Positions 34,369 through 45,052 of a stretch of 64,000 bases of DNA are shown one piece after another. This DNA is from Amphimedon queenslandica. Taxonomy: Eukaryota; Porifera; Demospongiae; Haplosclerida; Niphatidae. The stretch covers positions 217,940 to 281,939 of the forward strand of contig NW_003546287.1 of NCBI RefSeq assembly GCF_000090795.2. The letters run 5' to 3'. Made by a program: the position numbers and the translations under genes. Within the stretch, counting starts at the first letter, position 1. Every line of letters begins with the position of its first letter. The notes beneath the pieces are model-generated. The model saw nothing but the letters and a program-made list of their open reading frames with translations, was not told the DNA's origin and made no database searches.

Positions 34369-35250
34369 TACTTATGTACTTGGCACAAGGACTACAATGT
34401 GGTGTTAAAGAGTGAGGTTTGATGTGATTGTTAAGTACTATAGTTATTATTACCCTGTGAGTTTACATTGCTTGCTTTTCATATGTTTCTATTACTATGC
34501 TGTAAAGGTAATTACAGCTGCAAATGANNNNNNNNNNNNNNNNNNNNNNNNNNNNNNNNNNNNNNNNNNNNNNNNNNNNNNNNNNNNNNNNNNNNNNNNN
34601 NNNNNNNNNNNNNNNNNNNNNNNNNNNNNNNNNNNNNNNNNNNNNNNNNNNNNNNNNNNNNNNNNNNNNNNNNNNNNNNNNNNNNNNNNNNNNNNNNNNN
34701 NNNNNNNNNNNNNNNNNNNNNNNNNNNNNNNNNNNNNNNNNNNNNNNNNNNNNNNNNNNNNNNNNNNNNNNNNNNNNNNNNNNNNNNNNNNNNNNNNNNN
34801 NNNNNNNNNNNNNNNNNNNNNNNNNNNNNNNNNNNNNNNNNNNNNNNNNNNNNNNNNNNNNNNNNNNNNNNTGCTTTGTGGAGCTATACATGTCATATAT
34901 GTATATTAATTGTTGCTAAAAGCATGTATTCTACTGTTAATTTGTTACTACATTTATTAATTCACATTCATAATTTGCACAGGTACATATTTTACGCAAG
35001 GACTGCAATGTGGTGTTAAAGAATAAGGTCAGACTTGGAAAGAGATTTAAAAGGTGAAGGTTTATTCCTCTTTTTGAGCAGATGTATCTTTTTTGTGGTT
35101 TGTAATGTATGTTTGTGACAAAGGTAAGTCATATCATGCATATACATGTACATATTTAGTATAGCATATATATCCTGGGTGTTTACATTGCTTGCAGTTG
35201 ATGATGTTTCTTTTTTACTTTGATTTTAGGTATTTACAGCTGCAAATGAT
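34369..35250. repeat. Duplicated segment on both sides of gap 2
   Basis: 34,366-34,527 and 34,980-35,250 share the order AGGTACxTATxTTAC, CAAGGACTxCAATGTGGTG (34,386 and 35,000), TTTACATTGCTTGC (34,462 and 35,183), GTAATTACAGCTGCAAATGA / GTATTTACAGCTGCAAATGA (34,508 and 35,230). The second copy has about 110 bp more in its middle. A tandem duplication of about 610-720 bp is the simplest reading. Part may be hidden in the gap. Confidence 0.75.
34528..34871. other. Assembly gap (N run)
   Basis: 344 unresolved bases inside the duplicated segment, consistent with a repeat-caused break. Confidence 0.99.
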
Positions 35251-35254
35251 GTAA

Positions 35255-35795
35255 TGATTCAGCAATAAGGTGTAATGCAATGCTTTCATACCATTGTGAA
35301 TGTATAAGGCTATTGTCTGATTTCGTTTGTGGTAACTAAATTTATTTCTAATAATAATCATCATTGTAACATTATGTTTCATTGTAGTGATTTCATCAGT
35401 TGTGCTTTCACACTGAATGATGGGCCAGTTTCCAGCTGCACAGGTTTCATATCGGCATAGTCTTAGTAATTGAATACATAGTAAGATAGAATATTGTGAG
35501 ATTCCATAGTTTTTTATTATTGTGTTATAGATTATGATCCAAGGCTATAATTCTTCTGATGATTATCTCATTAATCATGGCCACAGTTACAGTAAGTATT
35601 TTCTTTACTCGTTATTATAAGTTACATATATCACATTATAGGAAGATTGAAGCTTAAATATTCAAATTGTTTTGCCTTGTTGAACACTCTTAATCTTGAG
35701 AATTTCTATTGTAATTTTTAATTTCGCTTTACGCTGAAAGATGTTTGACATTTTATCATGTTATAATTAAGGAAAAAAGTAATCTTTTTACATGT
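35255..35795. other. Non-coding AT-rich spacer
   Basis: No gene or repeat supported. Confidence 0.35.
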
Positions 35796-35799
35796 AGAT

Positions 35800-36363
35800 T
35801 TAATTAATAAAAGGTATAGTTCTTAGTATAGGTGTTTCTCCTGCCCCTGCCCCTATGGCCTCTTGAAGGCCTGGCTCTTGGAATATTATTGTACTAAAGT
35901 GAAATGGAGAGAGTTGATTAAAATGGTACTGCAGAATATTTCTAAATCTTACAATTTGACAATTAACTTGGCGAAGTTGCCAAATGATATTTTGTCTCTG
36001 CTGCTGCAGAGCCATTCCTGGTGGAGTTGAAGGAGGTGGCAGGCCTCCAGGTAAAGGGATTGCTAACGGAGGTGGCAAGCCTCCTGGAGGTGGTGGTGGA
36101 GGCCCTCCAGCTACTGGTAGTGCTGGAGGTGGCAGGCCTCCGGCTACTGCCGGTAGTGCTGGTGGTGGTGGCGGGCCTCCTGGAGGTGGTGGTAGAGGCC
36201 TTCCATCTCAAGCTACTGGTGGTGCTGGAGGTGGCGGGCATCCAGCTACTACCGGTAGTGCTGGTGGTGGTGGCGGGCCTCCTGGCGGTGGTGGCGGAGG
36301 ACCTCTATCTCCAACTACTGGTGGAGGAGGAGGAGAAACTCTATCATTCTCATCATAATCCAT
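35800..36363 (-). CDS. Proline-rich protein ORF with one in-frame stop
   Basis: From ATG 36,363 to TAA at 35,800 the minus strand is one frame of 188 codons, broken once by TGA at 36,210-36,208 (codon 52). It starts MDYDENDRVSPPPPP, then runs of PPPPPPGG and GGPPPPPALP repeat to about residue 100. A non-repetitive tail follows (GMALQQQRQNIIWQLRQVN, FRNILQYHFNQLSPFHFST, then GAGAGETPILRTIPF). Proline runs with Gly-Gly spacers recall WASP/formin-type profilin-binding segments, but no WH2, WH1 or FH2 domain is seen. TTTTTTGATAG just upstream of the ATG could be a splice acceptor, making this a 3' exon. The TGA could be real, a sequencing error in repeat DNA, or a pseudogene mark. Confidence 0.5.
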
Positions 36364-36440
36364 AAACTATCAAAAAATATAAAAATATATTAATGGCTAA
36401 TGTAAGTTTGTAACTGAACTGACTTGCTTTTTTTTCAAAA

Positions 36441-36539
36441 AAGTTGCAAGACTTCATTAATAGTTTAGTTGAGAGCTGTATTCGGACTGCAGATATTGCC
36501 GGAAAAATGGCAACTGAAGCTGAATGTAAACTTAAGTAG
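36441..36539 (+). CDS. Small exon-like ORF, unrecognised
   Basis: After a T-run acceptor-like TTTTTTTTCAAAAAAG the plus strand reads KLQDFINSLVESCIRTADIA and GKMATEAECKLK, then TAG. Composition is protein-like and helical, quite unlike the surrounding AT-rich spacer. Lies 78 bp from the divergent proline-rich ORF. No family recognised; upstream exons not found. Confidence 0.3.
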   Translation, partial: KLQDFINSLVESCIRTADIAGKMATEAECKLK

Positions 36540-36796
36540 TTTCAGAACAAGAAATAGATTTTAGTAATGCATGGTAAAAATGATTAATAATTATGAGCTA
36601 GGCTATGAATATAATTAAGGATTCAAAAATTCAAAAAAAACAATTGTATAAAAACTGTTTTTATAATGCAGTAGGTCTTGTTATGTTTCTTATTTCAAAA
36701 TTCTTTTCTTCAAGTATTGAACTGATACCAATGGAAAGATTATAATTATCAATGAAAAGAATTATTAATTAATAAAAATTAATAAAAAGTATGAAA

Positions 36797-37558
36797 ACAA
36801 GTAAATAAAAAAATTTCTATTAAAGCAGGGTGGTCAAAAAATGAAAGAAACAAGGGGTTTGAGTTCAACCGTAATAACAATTATTAGTTCAATTATTATT
36901 AATAAACTGTTTTGAATAAAAAATTATTATTCATAAAAATAATACAAAAATTCAACCCTACTTTGCAGAATTTTATGAAGGAGTTTTGATTCCTTTAACA
37001 TGACAAATTTTAATGAAAGAATGACAACCCAAATGCTTAGTTTCAGCCTACAAAAGCGTGGCCAGTCCAATGACAATACTAGGAAGGACAAAGATTAATT
37101 TTTAATTTTGTATTGTGGTACTGAATCACAAGCATTAAAGAATGTAATTGCAAAATAACTGATCCATAATTTAGATGTTTTAATTGTAATAACACGTAAT
37201 CTATTCAATCAATAATTGCTAAAAGGCTTAGTTATATCTATGACAATACTTATTATTAATTTACATCATTGCAATGTATAGTAGAGCAATCAAGAGGTAT
37301 ACATATATATATATATATATACAAAGACAGATTTTTATTAAGTTATAATACTATCCATATTTTATTAGAGTATCATTTTCTGCAAAGTATTGTTGAAATT
37401 TTTGTATTATTTTTAGGAATAATTTTTTTATTCATCACAGTTTATTATTAATAATTGAACTAATAATTATTCTTATGATTGAACTCAACCCTCTTGTTTC
37501 ATTCATTTTTTGACAACCCTACCTTTTCTTATTTAATAGAAACTTTTTATTTACTTGT
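36797..37558. mobile_element. Large palindromic element, copy E
   Basis: 762 bp with inverted arms of about 175-190 bp. ACAAGTAAATAAAAA at the left end matches TTTTTATTTACTTGT at the right end. GGTTTGAGTTCAACC-like text pairs with GATTGAACTCAACCCTC, TTATTAATAAACTGT pairs with ACAGTTTATTATTAATAA, and the innermost CTTTGCAGAA pairs with TTCTGCAAAG. The outer 15 bp match copy A. A (TA)n run sits at about 37,300-37,321. No coding. It abuts the LINE fragment that starts about 37,570. Confidence 0.9.
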
Positions 37559-37569
37559 CTCGCTTGGTC

Positions 37570-38860
37570 ATGCCAATATTCCTATGTTGTTTCTAAGGCT
37601 CTTAAGACCTTAGGTTTGATAAAAAGGACAGTTGGCTCCTCAGCATCAATCCAAGTCCGTATGTCTCTGTATTTTCTTTTAGTCAGGTCACAGTTGTCGT
37701 ACTGTACTACCATTTGGCAACCTCATCTTCACAAAGACATAATGCTAATGGACAGTGTCCAAAGGAAGGCCACTATGTGGATTTTTGATGACTATCATCT
37801 AGATTAAAAATCTAGACTATGTTCCTTGCAACTGCTTCCTCTTATGATGTATTTGGAGTAGAGACCTTCTGATAATTGGTTGGCATATCTGATATGGGCT
37901 TATTAGCCTCCTTTTTATAGTATCAGTTATCGGTTTCTTTGCATGCGTCTTGCAGATATAGCAACACATCATCACATGCATGAGAATAAAGGGTAAATTA
38001 ATTAATTTAAAGACATTGTAAGCTAGAAAAATGTCAAAATGATTGTATAACTGGATCTACAAAACAGCTAGTCAGGGAACTAAATAAGCAAGTTTATAAA
38101 TCACATTGCAGATGTGTAAATCTGTGCTTAAAAGGTAGGAAGGAAAATATTGGATCGTTATGGGTATCAGCCAGTACTGGCTATGTTAATATCGGAATAT
38201 CAGCTAAAACCCATGTCAGTAGATCTCTAATTTGGAGATTGCCAACATTAGATTCTTTTTGTCATCATTCCTACATCTGAGTCCTTCCTTTAATATATGT
38301 GACCATAATTGACAAAAGGTACCTTATGGCGGATAGGAAAATTGGTGTTTATAGCCTTAAAAATCCAACTTCCTGAGCTCCATTTATCATAAAATTAATC
38401 CAGAGGATGGAAAAAGTTACTATGTAACTTTTAGAAACATTTGTTGGCTAACAGAGCACTCACAGGTTGTTATATTTCATTATAATGATGAATTTAAAAA
38501 TCCGCCATAAGGTACCTTTTGTCAATTATGGTCACATATCTCAATATGTAAGTTTCTCCTCTTCTGACACTCACTCCTCAGGAACAAAACTCCAGCATAG
38601 ATACTTGCGAAACAATTTGTTTGGACACTTCTACTTCAACAGACACCCTTGATTATGGAATAAACTGCCTCTTCTCTTAGTTTACTAAGTTGTTCTCTCC
38701 GTCTAGCAAAGTCCAGTTTCAAGAGATTTATGTGGGTACATTTTGAGAAGTACTTCAACTGCTTCTATGTCTGCACATATTACTTCCACTGCCTCAATGT
38801 CGGCACATATCACTTCCACTGCCCATGTAGTTCTTCCATCAACTTATGTTTGTCTGTAAT
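37570..38860 (+). pseudogene. LINE ORF2 3' fragment (CR1/Jockey-like)
   Basis: The C-terminal part of a non-LTR reverse transcriptase: SKALKTLGLIKRTVG, LVRSQLSYCTTIWQPHLHKD and MLMDSVQRKATMWI (37,590-37,790), then LCSLQLLPLM. After the MITE at 38,298-38,536 come SFSSSDTHSSGTKLQHRYLR, NLFGHFYFNRHP, LWNKLP-like text and WVHFEKYFNC (38,550-38,760). The layout (LVRPxLEYxxxVWxP, LExVQRRAT, YVSFxSSxTRSSGxKL, FYFNRLPRLWN) is that of CR1/Jockey-type LINEs. It is 5' truncated at about 37,570, has several stops, and is split by the MITE. A short triplication of TCAATGTCGGCACATATCACTTCCACTGCC-type text (two to three units of about 30 bp) lies at 38,755-38,825. Confidence 0.8.
38298..38536. mobile_element. 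239 bp TA-flanked MITE, copy 2 (inside the LINE)
   Basis: Same ends (TGTGACCATAATTGACAAAA and complement), same length, and same TA flanks (38,296-38,297 and 38,537-38,538) as 15,733-15,971. It interrupts the LINE reading trace, so it inserted after the LINE. Confidence 0.92.
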
Positions 38861-38869
38861 GAGATTATT

Positions 38870-41420
38870 TAGTATGAGTTATCCATCATTTAGTTATTTA
38901 TTTTTTTACTTCTTTATTCTCTTTTTTTCTCTCAAACCCCCCTTCTATTCTCCCAATCTAATCTCCCTATAACTTAATATATTTGTAATTTTAGTTTTCC
39001 TTTGCTTCCTATGGTCTAAGTGTCATTCACTGTTTTCCTTCAGCTCAGAAAACCATTATTTTTAATTGTATTTGTGACTATATTCTGTTCTGTGCTGTTA
39101 AGTAAAATGATAATAATAATACTAATAACTACCAAGAGTTTTAAACATTCTAATGCCTAGGTCTACATTCACAATGACTTAATTAACATTGCATTACTGT
39201 ATTGGCATTACTGATCCAATTCATTATGAACTCTTCCATGTCCAGAAATCTGTTCAAAATCTGGTCGCGCGTTATCATAATGATATTCATGATGAAATAA
39301 TTGTATTCATTGATATGGATGTGGAGTAGCCATGGCAACAAATCATAAAATGGCGACTAGCAGGATTGCAATGTCTGAGACTATCAAGTGCCAAAGAAGA
39401 CGGTTATTATAAAAGCTTTTTAGCTGGTGATTGTGTGGTTTAATTATATTATACCAGACTAATAATTTGCAATAAAACTAGTGGACCACCCTATTGACAT
39501 GTGCTTGCTCAAGCTTAAATTTCATCTTTCTTCTCTTCTGTGATACCAAGTTCCAAGTATGACAAGTCTTTCTTTTCCTATTTCCTCTTAGCTCTTGTGC
39601 CATGTTGCAGTTCTTCAACTCGGCTGTCTGTTAATAAAATGTCGCTGGCAGCATCTTGGTGGTTGCTAGTTAAGGATTGCTTCCTAGTACAATGATAATT
39701 CTTCTCAACTCCTACGTAGTGATTTAAGTGTATGTCAGTAGAGAGTCTACATACCTTGACCGCTAAATCGTTTGACACCAGCATGGCATTTTATTAAATG
39801 AGGTATGTGATATCCCATAACGTGCATGTAAGGAGTAACATTGGACTTGCTGTAACCATCATATGGGAATTTTAGGAAGTCTTGTATCCACTGTAAGGCA
39901 TGTTTAATGCATATAGATCATATGATTGTTAAATTTTACTTCGCTCTGTACAGCATGAATTTGATCATCAGTTGGATTTGAGATGCCAATCATCTCATGT
40001 ATCACTTTGAAATCCTACATGTATGTTTTGTGCTTCTAAATTATGACAAAAATAATGCTAAGCAGCCAGTGTTTCATCAACTGTCGACCAAGTTCATTTG
40101 GAAATACATGGACCAGTTTTGGTGGTAGTTCATTTAAGAGCATTTTACGGTCACTGCCACGTAATGATGTCCAGTCCAACTTGTCCTTTGTTTTAGACTT
40201 CCATAAATGTATTAAAAAGTTAGTGCAAAATCATGTCTTAATTTTATTGGTTTTTACTTGAAATGTTATTCTACAGGATCAAATTGAATTACTTATTATG
40301 TCCACATGTCTAAGTTATTCTTTGTTGTCATGTCTTTCAAATCAAGTGCCTTGCCAATTCTTAATAGATTTGTAATCAATATGTCATAAATTCATAACAT
40401 GAAATGTAACTCATCAATTAAACCTGTAAAAGTCAGTAAAATTTAAGATTATGAGCATAAAATTTTATGTTATGTTAAAAACCTGTTCTAGCTCTATTTG
40501 AAACAAAGGTTCTCGAAGGACACCAATAGCCTGAGACATTAATATATTGATATATCAGTACAGCCACTGTCAATGGTGACAGGAGACATTATAATCACAT
40601 AGCTGTTATGTGGATAATGCAATGACTGCAAATTGACAGTTCAAAATCTTTTCCTACTTTCAACAGGTAAGTCTACACTTTTTTGCTTCAAGATTGTCAA
40701 TTTTTTATGCCATAGTGTAGCATAGAAGATCTCTTTATCAGGGCAAAGTGAAACAAATCAAATTTATTTTACAATACTCTTTTATAATTCGTTAAAAATG
40801 AAAGATATTGTAAACACAATAATATGTCAATCTAAAATGGCGGCATAAGTCTTCATCTCTATGACGAAAGTTCCATGGTTTAACTTTATTTCTTTAGTCA
40901 ACCTACAAAGGTTTTGTATGAAGTTGATAAGTTTTCTGAGTAAAACAAAGCACAATACAACGTTTATAATTGGAAATGGTCAATAAAAACACAGCTCCCT
41001 TTGTTTTGCAAAGAATTTTCATTTCTAAATATGTATAATTTTACTAATAATATCTTTTCCGTGTCGCAGCATTTCTGGACATGGCCGTTTTTGAGCAACC
41101 ATATCTCAGGATTGAAGAATTTAGGGCAAAATTCCTACATTTAAAATGTAGAAACTTCGAATCTATTGTTTGATATGTTCTATTGCATTATTGCCTTCAT
41201 CATGTGAGAGTTGCCCAGAGTCCTGACTACATTTAGCAACAATACTGGCTTGTGCTGTGTAGGACAAAACTGATAAAAGAATGAACTGAAGATAACCTAC
41301 TTTTTGCAATGGCTTTATTTGACAGTGGGACTCATTAGGACCTGAGCAAAGAGCAGTAATCATTTAAACACAGAAGAAAAGAGGTATTTTGCAAACACAT
41401 ACACTGACAGCAGAGGAAGT
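38870..41420. other. Long stretch without recognised genes
   Basis: No family motifs on either strand. The best open frames (39,784-39,578 minus, 40,043-40,261 plus, 41,363-41,163 minus) have no partner exons that hold frame. The minus frame at 39,784 runs into GGTATG after VSNDLAVK, a possible donor, but the next plausible acceptor gives a quick stop. AAAATGGCG at 39,347 is an isolated GC patch. Confidence 0.4.
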
Positions 41421-41421
41421 A

Positions 41422-43932
41422 CAGTGGAACCTAAAAATGTGGACCCCCTGAGAGAAGAACATCACAATAATACAGACATTTGCTGCTGGTCCTGCACAAA
41501 ATAAAATGGGACACTGTATCAGCAAACTCATCAGTTAAGTACACCCCTTTATTACGTATTGTGGCCGCTTTCTTGATCCCCTATGGTTTGCTGGGGATTA
41601 AAAAAGCCCCATAATGGACACATAAGCCACACCCTAGGGTGTGGTATTACAATTAACAATTATTGTAATGTATTGACTAAATTAAAGAGTTTTAAATGGA
41701 GTCATGATGTCTCTCAACCTGTGCAAGTATGCTTCTGACCCTTACAAGCGATACTTGCAAGCAATTTTCAGTCCATATCCAGCTCCTGTGTTGCCTGTGA
41801 CTTCAAAAATAATATTGTTACCATCTCTTGCCAGCAACAGAGAAAAGGACACAGATTAGCAGGAACATGACCAAAAACTTTAGAGTCCTTTATCATAGCA
41901 ACCGTATGCAGTCCACTCTGTTGGTTTGCTCCATTTGCAGAATCAAAACTTCTCCAATGAAGGGCTGCAATAAATTTCGATACACATGTTGCCTCTGATG
42001 AAGGATGGTATCACAATCAAACTACTACTACTACTTCCAATCACAAGTAGACTAGCCATTTGATGATAATGATAGAAATAATAATAACAAGTATAGGTTA
42101 TACACATTGGTCTCAGATGACATGGGATTTATTTTGCCAAAGGATGCAGTGCCTCGGTAAAATAAACTCTTAGCAACCGAGACGGAGGTGCATAACAGAC
42201 TTCTACAATGCCATTATCTATAACGAAAGACACTTTTCTTCACTAGCAAAGGTTTGTAAGAGCAAAGGGACACTTCTTTTCTCTATTTTCTGACTCTTCT
42301 CATGAAAACAAGCAGCATTATCTTCTCCACTCGTGCTCCATGTGTGCAAGTAGTAGCAGAATGCCCAAAACACACCTTTTTCAAAACAAGCACATGGCTA
42401 AATTGAACATGGGAATCTCTCCCTTGCTCTCTCTTCTTTCCTACGTTTTTCCTATGCGAAAAGTTTCTTACTTTAGCAAGAAATACCTCAACACACTTAG
42501 CTAGTATGCTTTGAGTTAAATAGTAAGGAGAAACCAGTTTGGGAAGTTTTATAAGTTGTTATTGGACGTACACGAGGTTGTATAAGTGATACTTCTTACC
42601 TCCAACATGGCAATCCGATGGGTCATTTGCTGGAAAGATGAGCATTAGCACAAGAACAAGTGAACATGTGGATACAAGTATGACATGTTACCGTGTAGTT
42701 GACAGGTACAACTATCTTTAAGTTGTTTTTGCAAAAAGGCATGGTACAATAAGAATAATAATAATAAGACCGACTCCACCTTAAATTGAATCACGTGGAT
42801 CCTTGTGTTTGTCACTGTTTATTTGTAATTACTGAGCTTTGCATGGCTGCTTTACCTACCAAGAAAAACTCCAAAAGGAATGATCTGACCCTGAAATTGA
42901 AGTATGAAGTTCAGAAAACATTTGAACAGGATAAATTTGGGAGTATGCAAACTTGCTACAACGTTTAAGTGTGGAGAAATCTAAATAAGTATTATCTTGA
43001 AGGACAGAAAACGAGTTAAAAAATTATATGCAGCAAATACCTCTGATAGGAGATGTCAAACAGGCACAAGCTTCAGAGTATGGCATTATTCAATACTCAA
43101 TGAACAGCTGGTACTTACTAGCAGTGTCTAAAATTATTTGTCCGAATGGCACACACCTAACTGAGAAAGCTTAAGAGATAGCAGTTCAGTTAGACTTCGG
43201 TGATTTCAAACCTTCTAATGGCAGTGGCTTCCTGGAAGGAAAGAGTAAAAGAGCTAATGATTGGGTACGGTGCTAATGATATATCAAATCTTGATGAAAC
43301 ATCTGTGTTCTGGCAAGCTCTTCCTGAGAAAGGGTTTGGACAGAGAACCAAAAGTGTAAAGGGGGAAAACTTAAGCAACGATTGACTGTAACCTTTCCTG
43401 TAATGGCTGCTCGTAGCAGTGAGATAAAGCCAATAGTAATATGGAAATCACCATGTCTGTTGCTTAAAGGAAAGAATTATGAGTCCATTGCCTCTGGAGT
43501 ATTACAGACAAGACAAAGCCATGGATGACTGGTAACATTTTGGATAATGTATTATCCAAGCTCAATGCTAAACTGCGGAAGGATGGAAGGAATGTTCTTT
43601 TGTTTATAGACAATGCTGGCTGCCACCTACCCAAATTCTGTGACAAGTACATTAAAATTACTATTGCTTTCTTACCTGCTGACACTACATCTGTACTGCA
43701 ACCACTGGATCCTGGCATTATCAAACCTTTTAAAGTTCACTATCGTACGTCACTCATTAGGTTTGTTCTTGCAAGGTTTGATGAATATGCTTATGCATCA
43801 AAAGTTTTGTAATCTATGATAGTTTTACAAGCTATAAGATTGGTCTCAGAAGCATGGAAGAATGTCAAAGAAACCACAACTTTAAAATGTTTTAATCAGG
43901 CTGTTATGTTGCATGGAGATGATTTCTGGATT
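41422..43932 (+). mobile_element. Tigger/pogo transposon 2, 5' end and gene only
   Basis: CAGTGGAACCTAAAAATGTG preceded by TA (41,420-41,421) is a Tigger-type left end, followed by subterminal GTACACCCCTTTAT. The transposase trace lies at 42,846-43,930. No right end was found: homology stops where segment S begins (CGGCCG at about 43,946), suggesting the 3' part was lost or replaced. Confidence 0.7.
42846..43930 (+). pseudogene. Tigger transposase relic 2
   Basis: Starts MAALPTKKNSKRNDLTLKLK and YEVQKTFEQDKFGSMQT, the CENP-B-type HTH. Then LDETSVFWQALPEKGFGQRT (43,290-43,350; D of LDETxxFWxxLP is the first catalytic Asp), FPVMAARSSEIKPIVIWKS, LLFIDNAGCHLPKFCDKYIK (43,600-43,660; second Asp), ADTTSVLQPLDPGIIKPFKV and AWKNVKETTTLKCFNQ. 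Breaks: stop at 42,966, stop at 43,382, frame changes near 43,220 and 43,525, stop at 43,810. The HTH2 block at 42,990-43,180 is degraded. The sequence is different enough from relic 1 to be a separate Tigger family. Confidence 0.9.
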
Positions 43933-43943
43933 GTTTAGCCAGG

Positions 43944-44735
43944 AACCGGCCGTTTTGTTCAGCCACTTTCTTTCATCTTCATCATCATCATCAAGTCCTG
44001 TCAATCCAGTTGTTGGTGTGTATCTCAGTATCGGTTGGTGCTACAAGAATAATTCTTACAACTATCTACTCCAACAGTCTATGCGCAGGTCCATGTACCA
44101 TCAGATCATTCTTCAAGTAAGGAAGAAGTGATACTGTGACTGCTGGATCGAGCCATCTTAGCTGCATGCCGCCATTTTGTAAATTAAAGAAGCTTGCCAT
44201 GTGCTCCAAAATTTGGGTGTGGTTGTGCATGCTCAGATCTGCAGCTCTGGAAGAAGCAAGTTATTTTTTACAAGCTATGCTTGGAATAAACCTACTGCAA
44301 TACTTTAGTGGAGGTTTCCAGCTATAAGAAGGTATTGATTTTACATGTTACTGTTTTATCAAGACAGTGTTTTATTTTATTTTATTTTAAAAAACAAACA
44401 ATTAATTAATGTTATGACTTACGATACGCAATGATAATTATGAACTTGACAACAGCCTGGAAGAACAGGAATAGCAGGGAAGATGGACACTCTTAGATTA
44501 CAGATTCTTGAACAAGGACCTGTGTCAAGACTAGTATTAGTTTCACTTGTCATCAGTATAGTTGATATTCCTTCAGCAAGTCTATTCAATGCTGTCTCTC
44601 ATAAATGCTATAACAATGATAATAATAATAAAGAAAATTATTGTTGGTGTAAAATCTACAAGTATCATAATTGCAACTAAAGAAATACTATAGATATTAT
44701 TTTAAAAGTCAACACCAACAAGCACATAAAAGAAA
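43944..44735 (+). repeat. Dispersed segment S, copy 2
   Basis: Matches the complement of 22,125-22,795 over its length. It starts at CGGCCGTTTTGTTCAG and contains GCCGCCATTTTGTAAATTAA, GGTGTGGTTGTGCATGCTCA, TTCCAGCTATAAGAAGGTAT and ACCTGTGTCAAGACTAGTAT. The ATAAGAAG/GTATTG boundary looks like a donor. Frames 44,136-44,327 and 44,483-44,680 are open but not recognised. It lies just upstream of, and in the same direction as, the RAG1-N-like gene, so it may be that element's 5' region. Confidence 0.75.
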
Positions 44736-44798
44736 CAAGAAGTAGGATTCCGAACAACCAACGAAAATACCAAATATTTTTTAAAAATCAACACAAAC

Positions 44799-45050
44799 AA
44801 GAACATAAAAAATTTAAAAAAAACAAGATAAAGTAGGATTCTGAACGACCAATAAAAATACAAAATGAAAATCCTACTTGTGATGCAAATTCTACTCTAC
44901 ATTGCAAGGTGATCCATAATTCTTACATAATAACATTGAAAGTACAATGTAGAGTAGAATTTGCGTCACTAGTAGGATTTTCATTTCGTATTTTTGTTGG
45001 TCGTTCGGAATCCTACTTCATCTTGTTTCTTTAATTTTTTAATGTTCTTG
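44799..45050. mobile_element. Palindromic foldback MITE, copy D
   Basis: 252 bp: CAAGAACATAAAAAATTTAA pairs with AATTTTTTAATGTTCTTG, AAGTAGGATTCTGAACGACC pairs with GGTCGTTCGGAATCCTACTT, and the core GCAAATTCTACTCTACATTG pairs with CAATGTAGAGTAGAATTTGC. A partial extra arm (AAGTAGGATTCCGAACAACC) precedes it at 44,739-44,758. It is the least diverged palindrome of the set by eye. Confidence 0.92.
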
Positions 45051-45052
45051 TT

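Noticed and set aside
34412-34919. Long open frames crossing the N run (also at 14,041-14,401)
   Set aside because: Openness is produced by unknown bases; no protein evidence.
35984-36358. Plus-strand Gly-rich ORF of 124 residues
   Set aside because: It is the antisense of the proline-rich repeat. The unique tail and start context favour the minus strand.
39578-39784. Two-exon small gene on the minus strand
   Set aside because: Using the apparent GTATGT donor and the next AG gives a stop within six codons.
41163-41363. Small secreted peptide gene on the minus strand
   Set aside because: A hydrophobic run exists, but there is no clear signal cleavage site, splice partner or family match.
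44483-44680. Membrane-like small protein frame in segment S
   Set aside because: The frame is not kept in the inverted copy at 22 kb, and the reading ends in low-complexity sequence.
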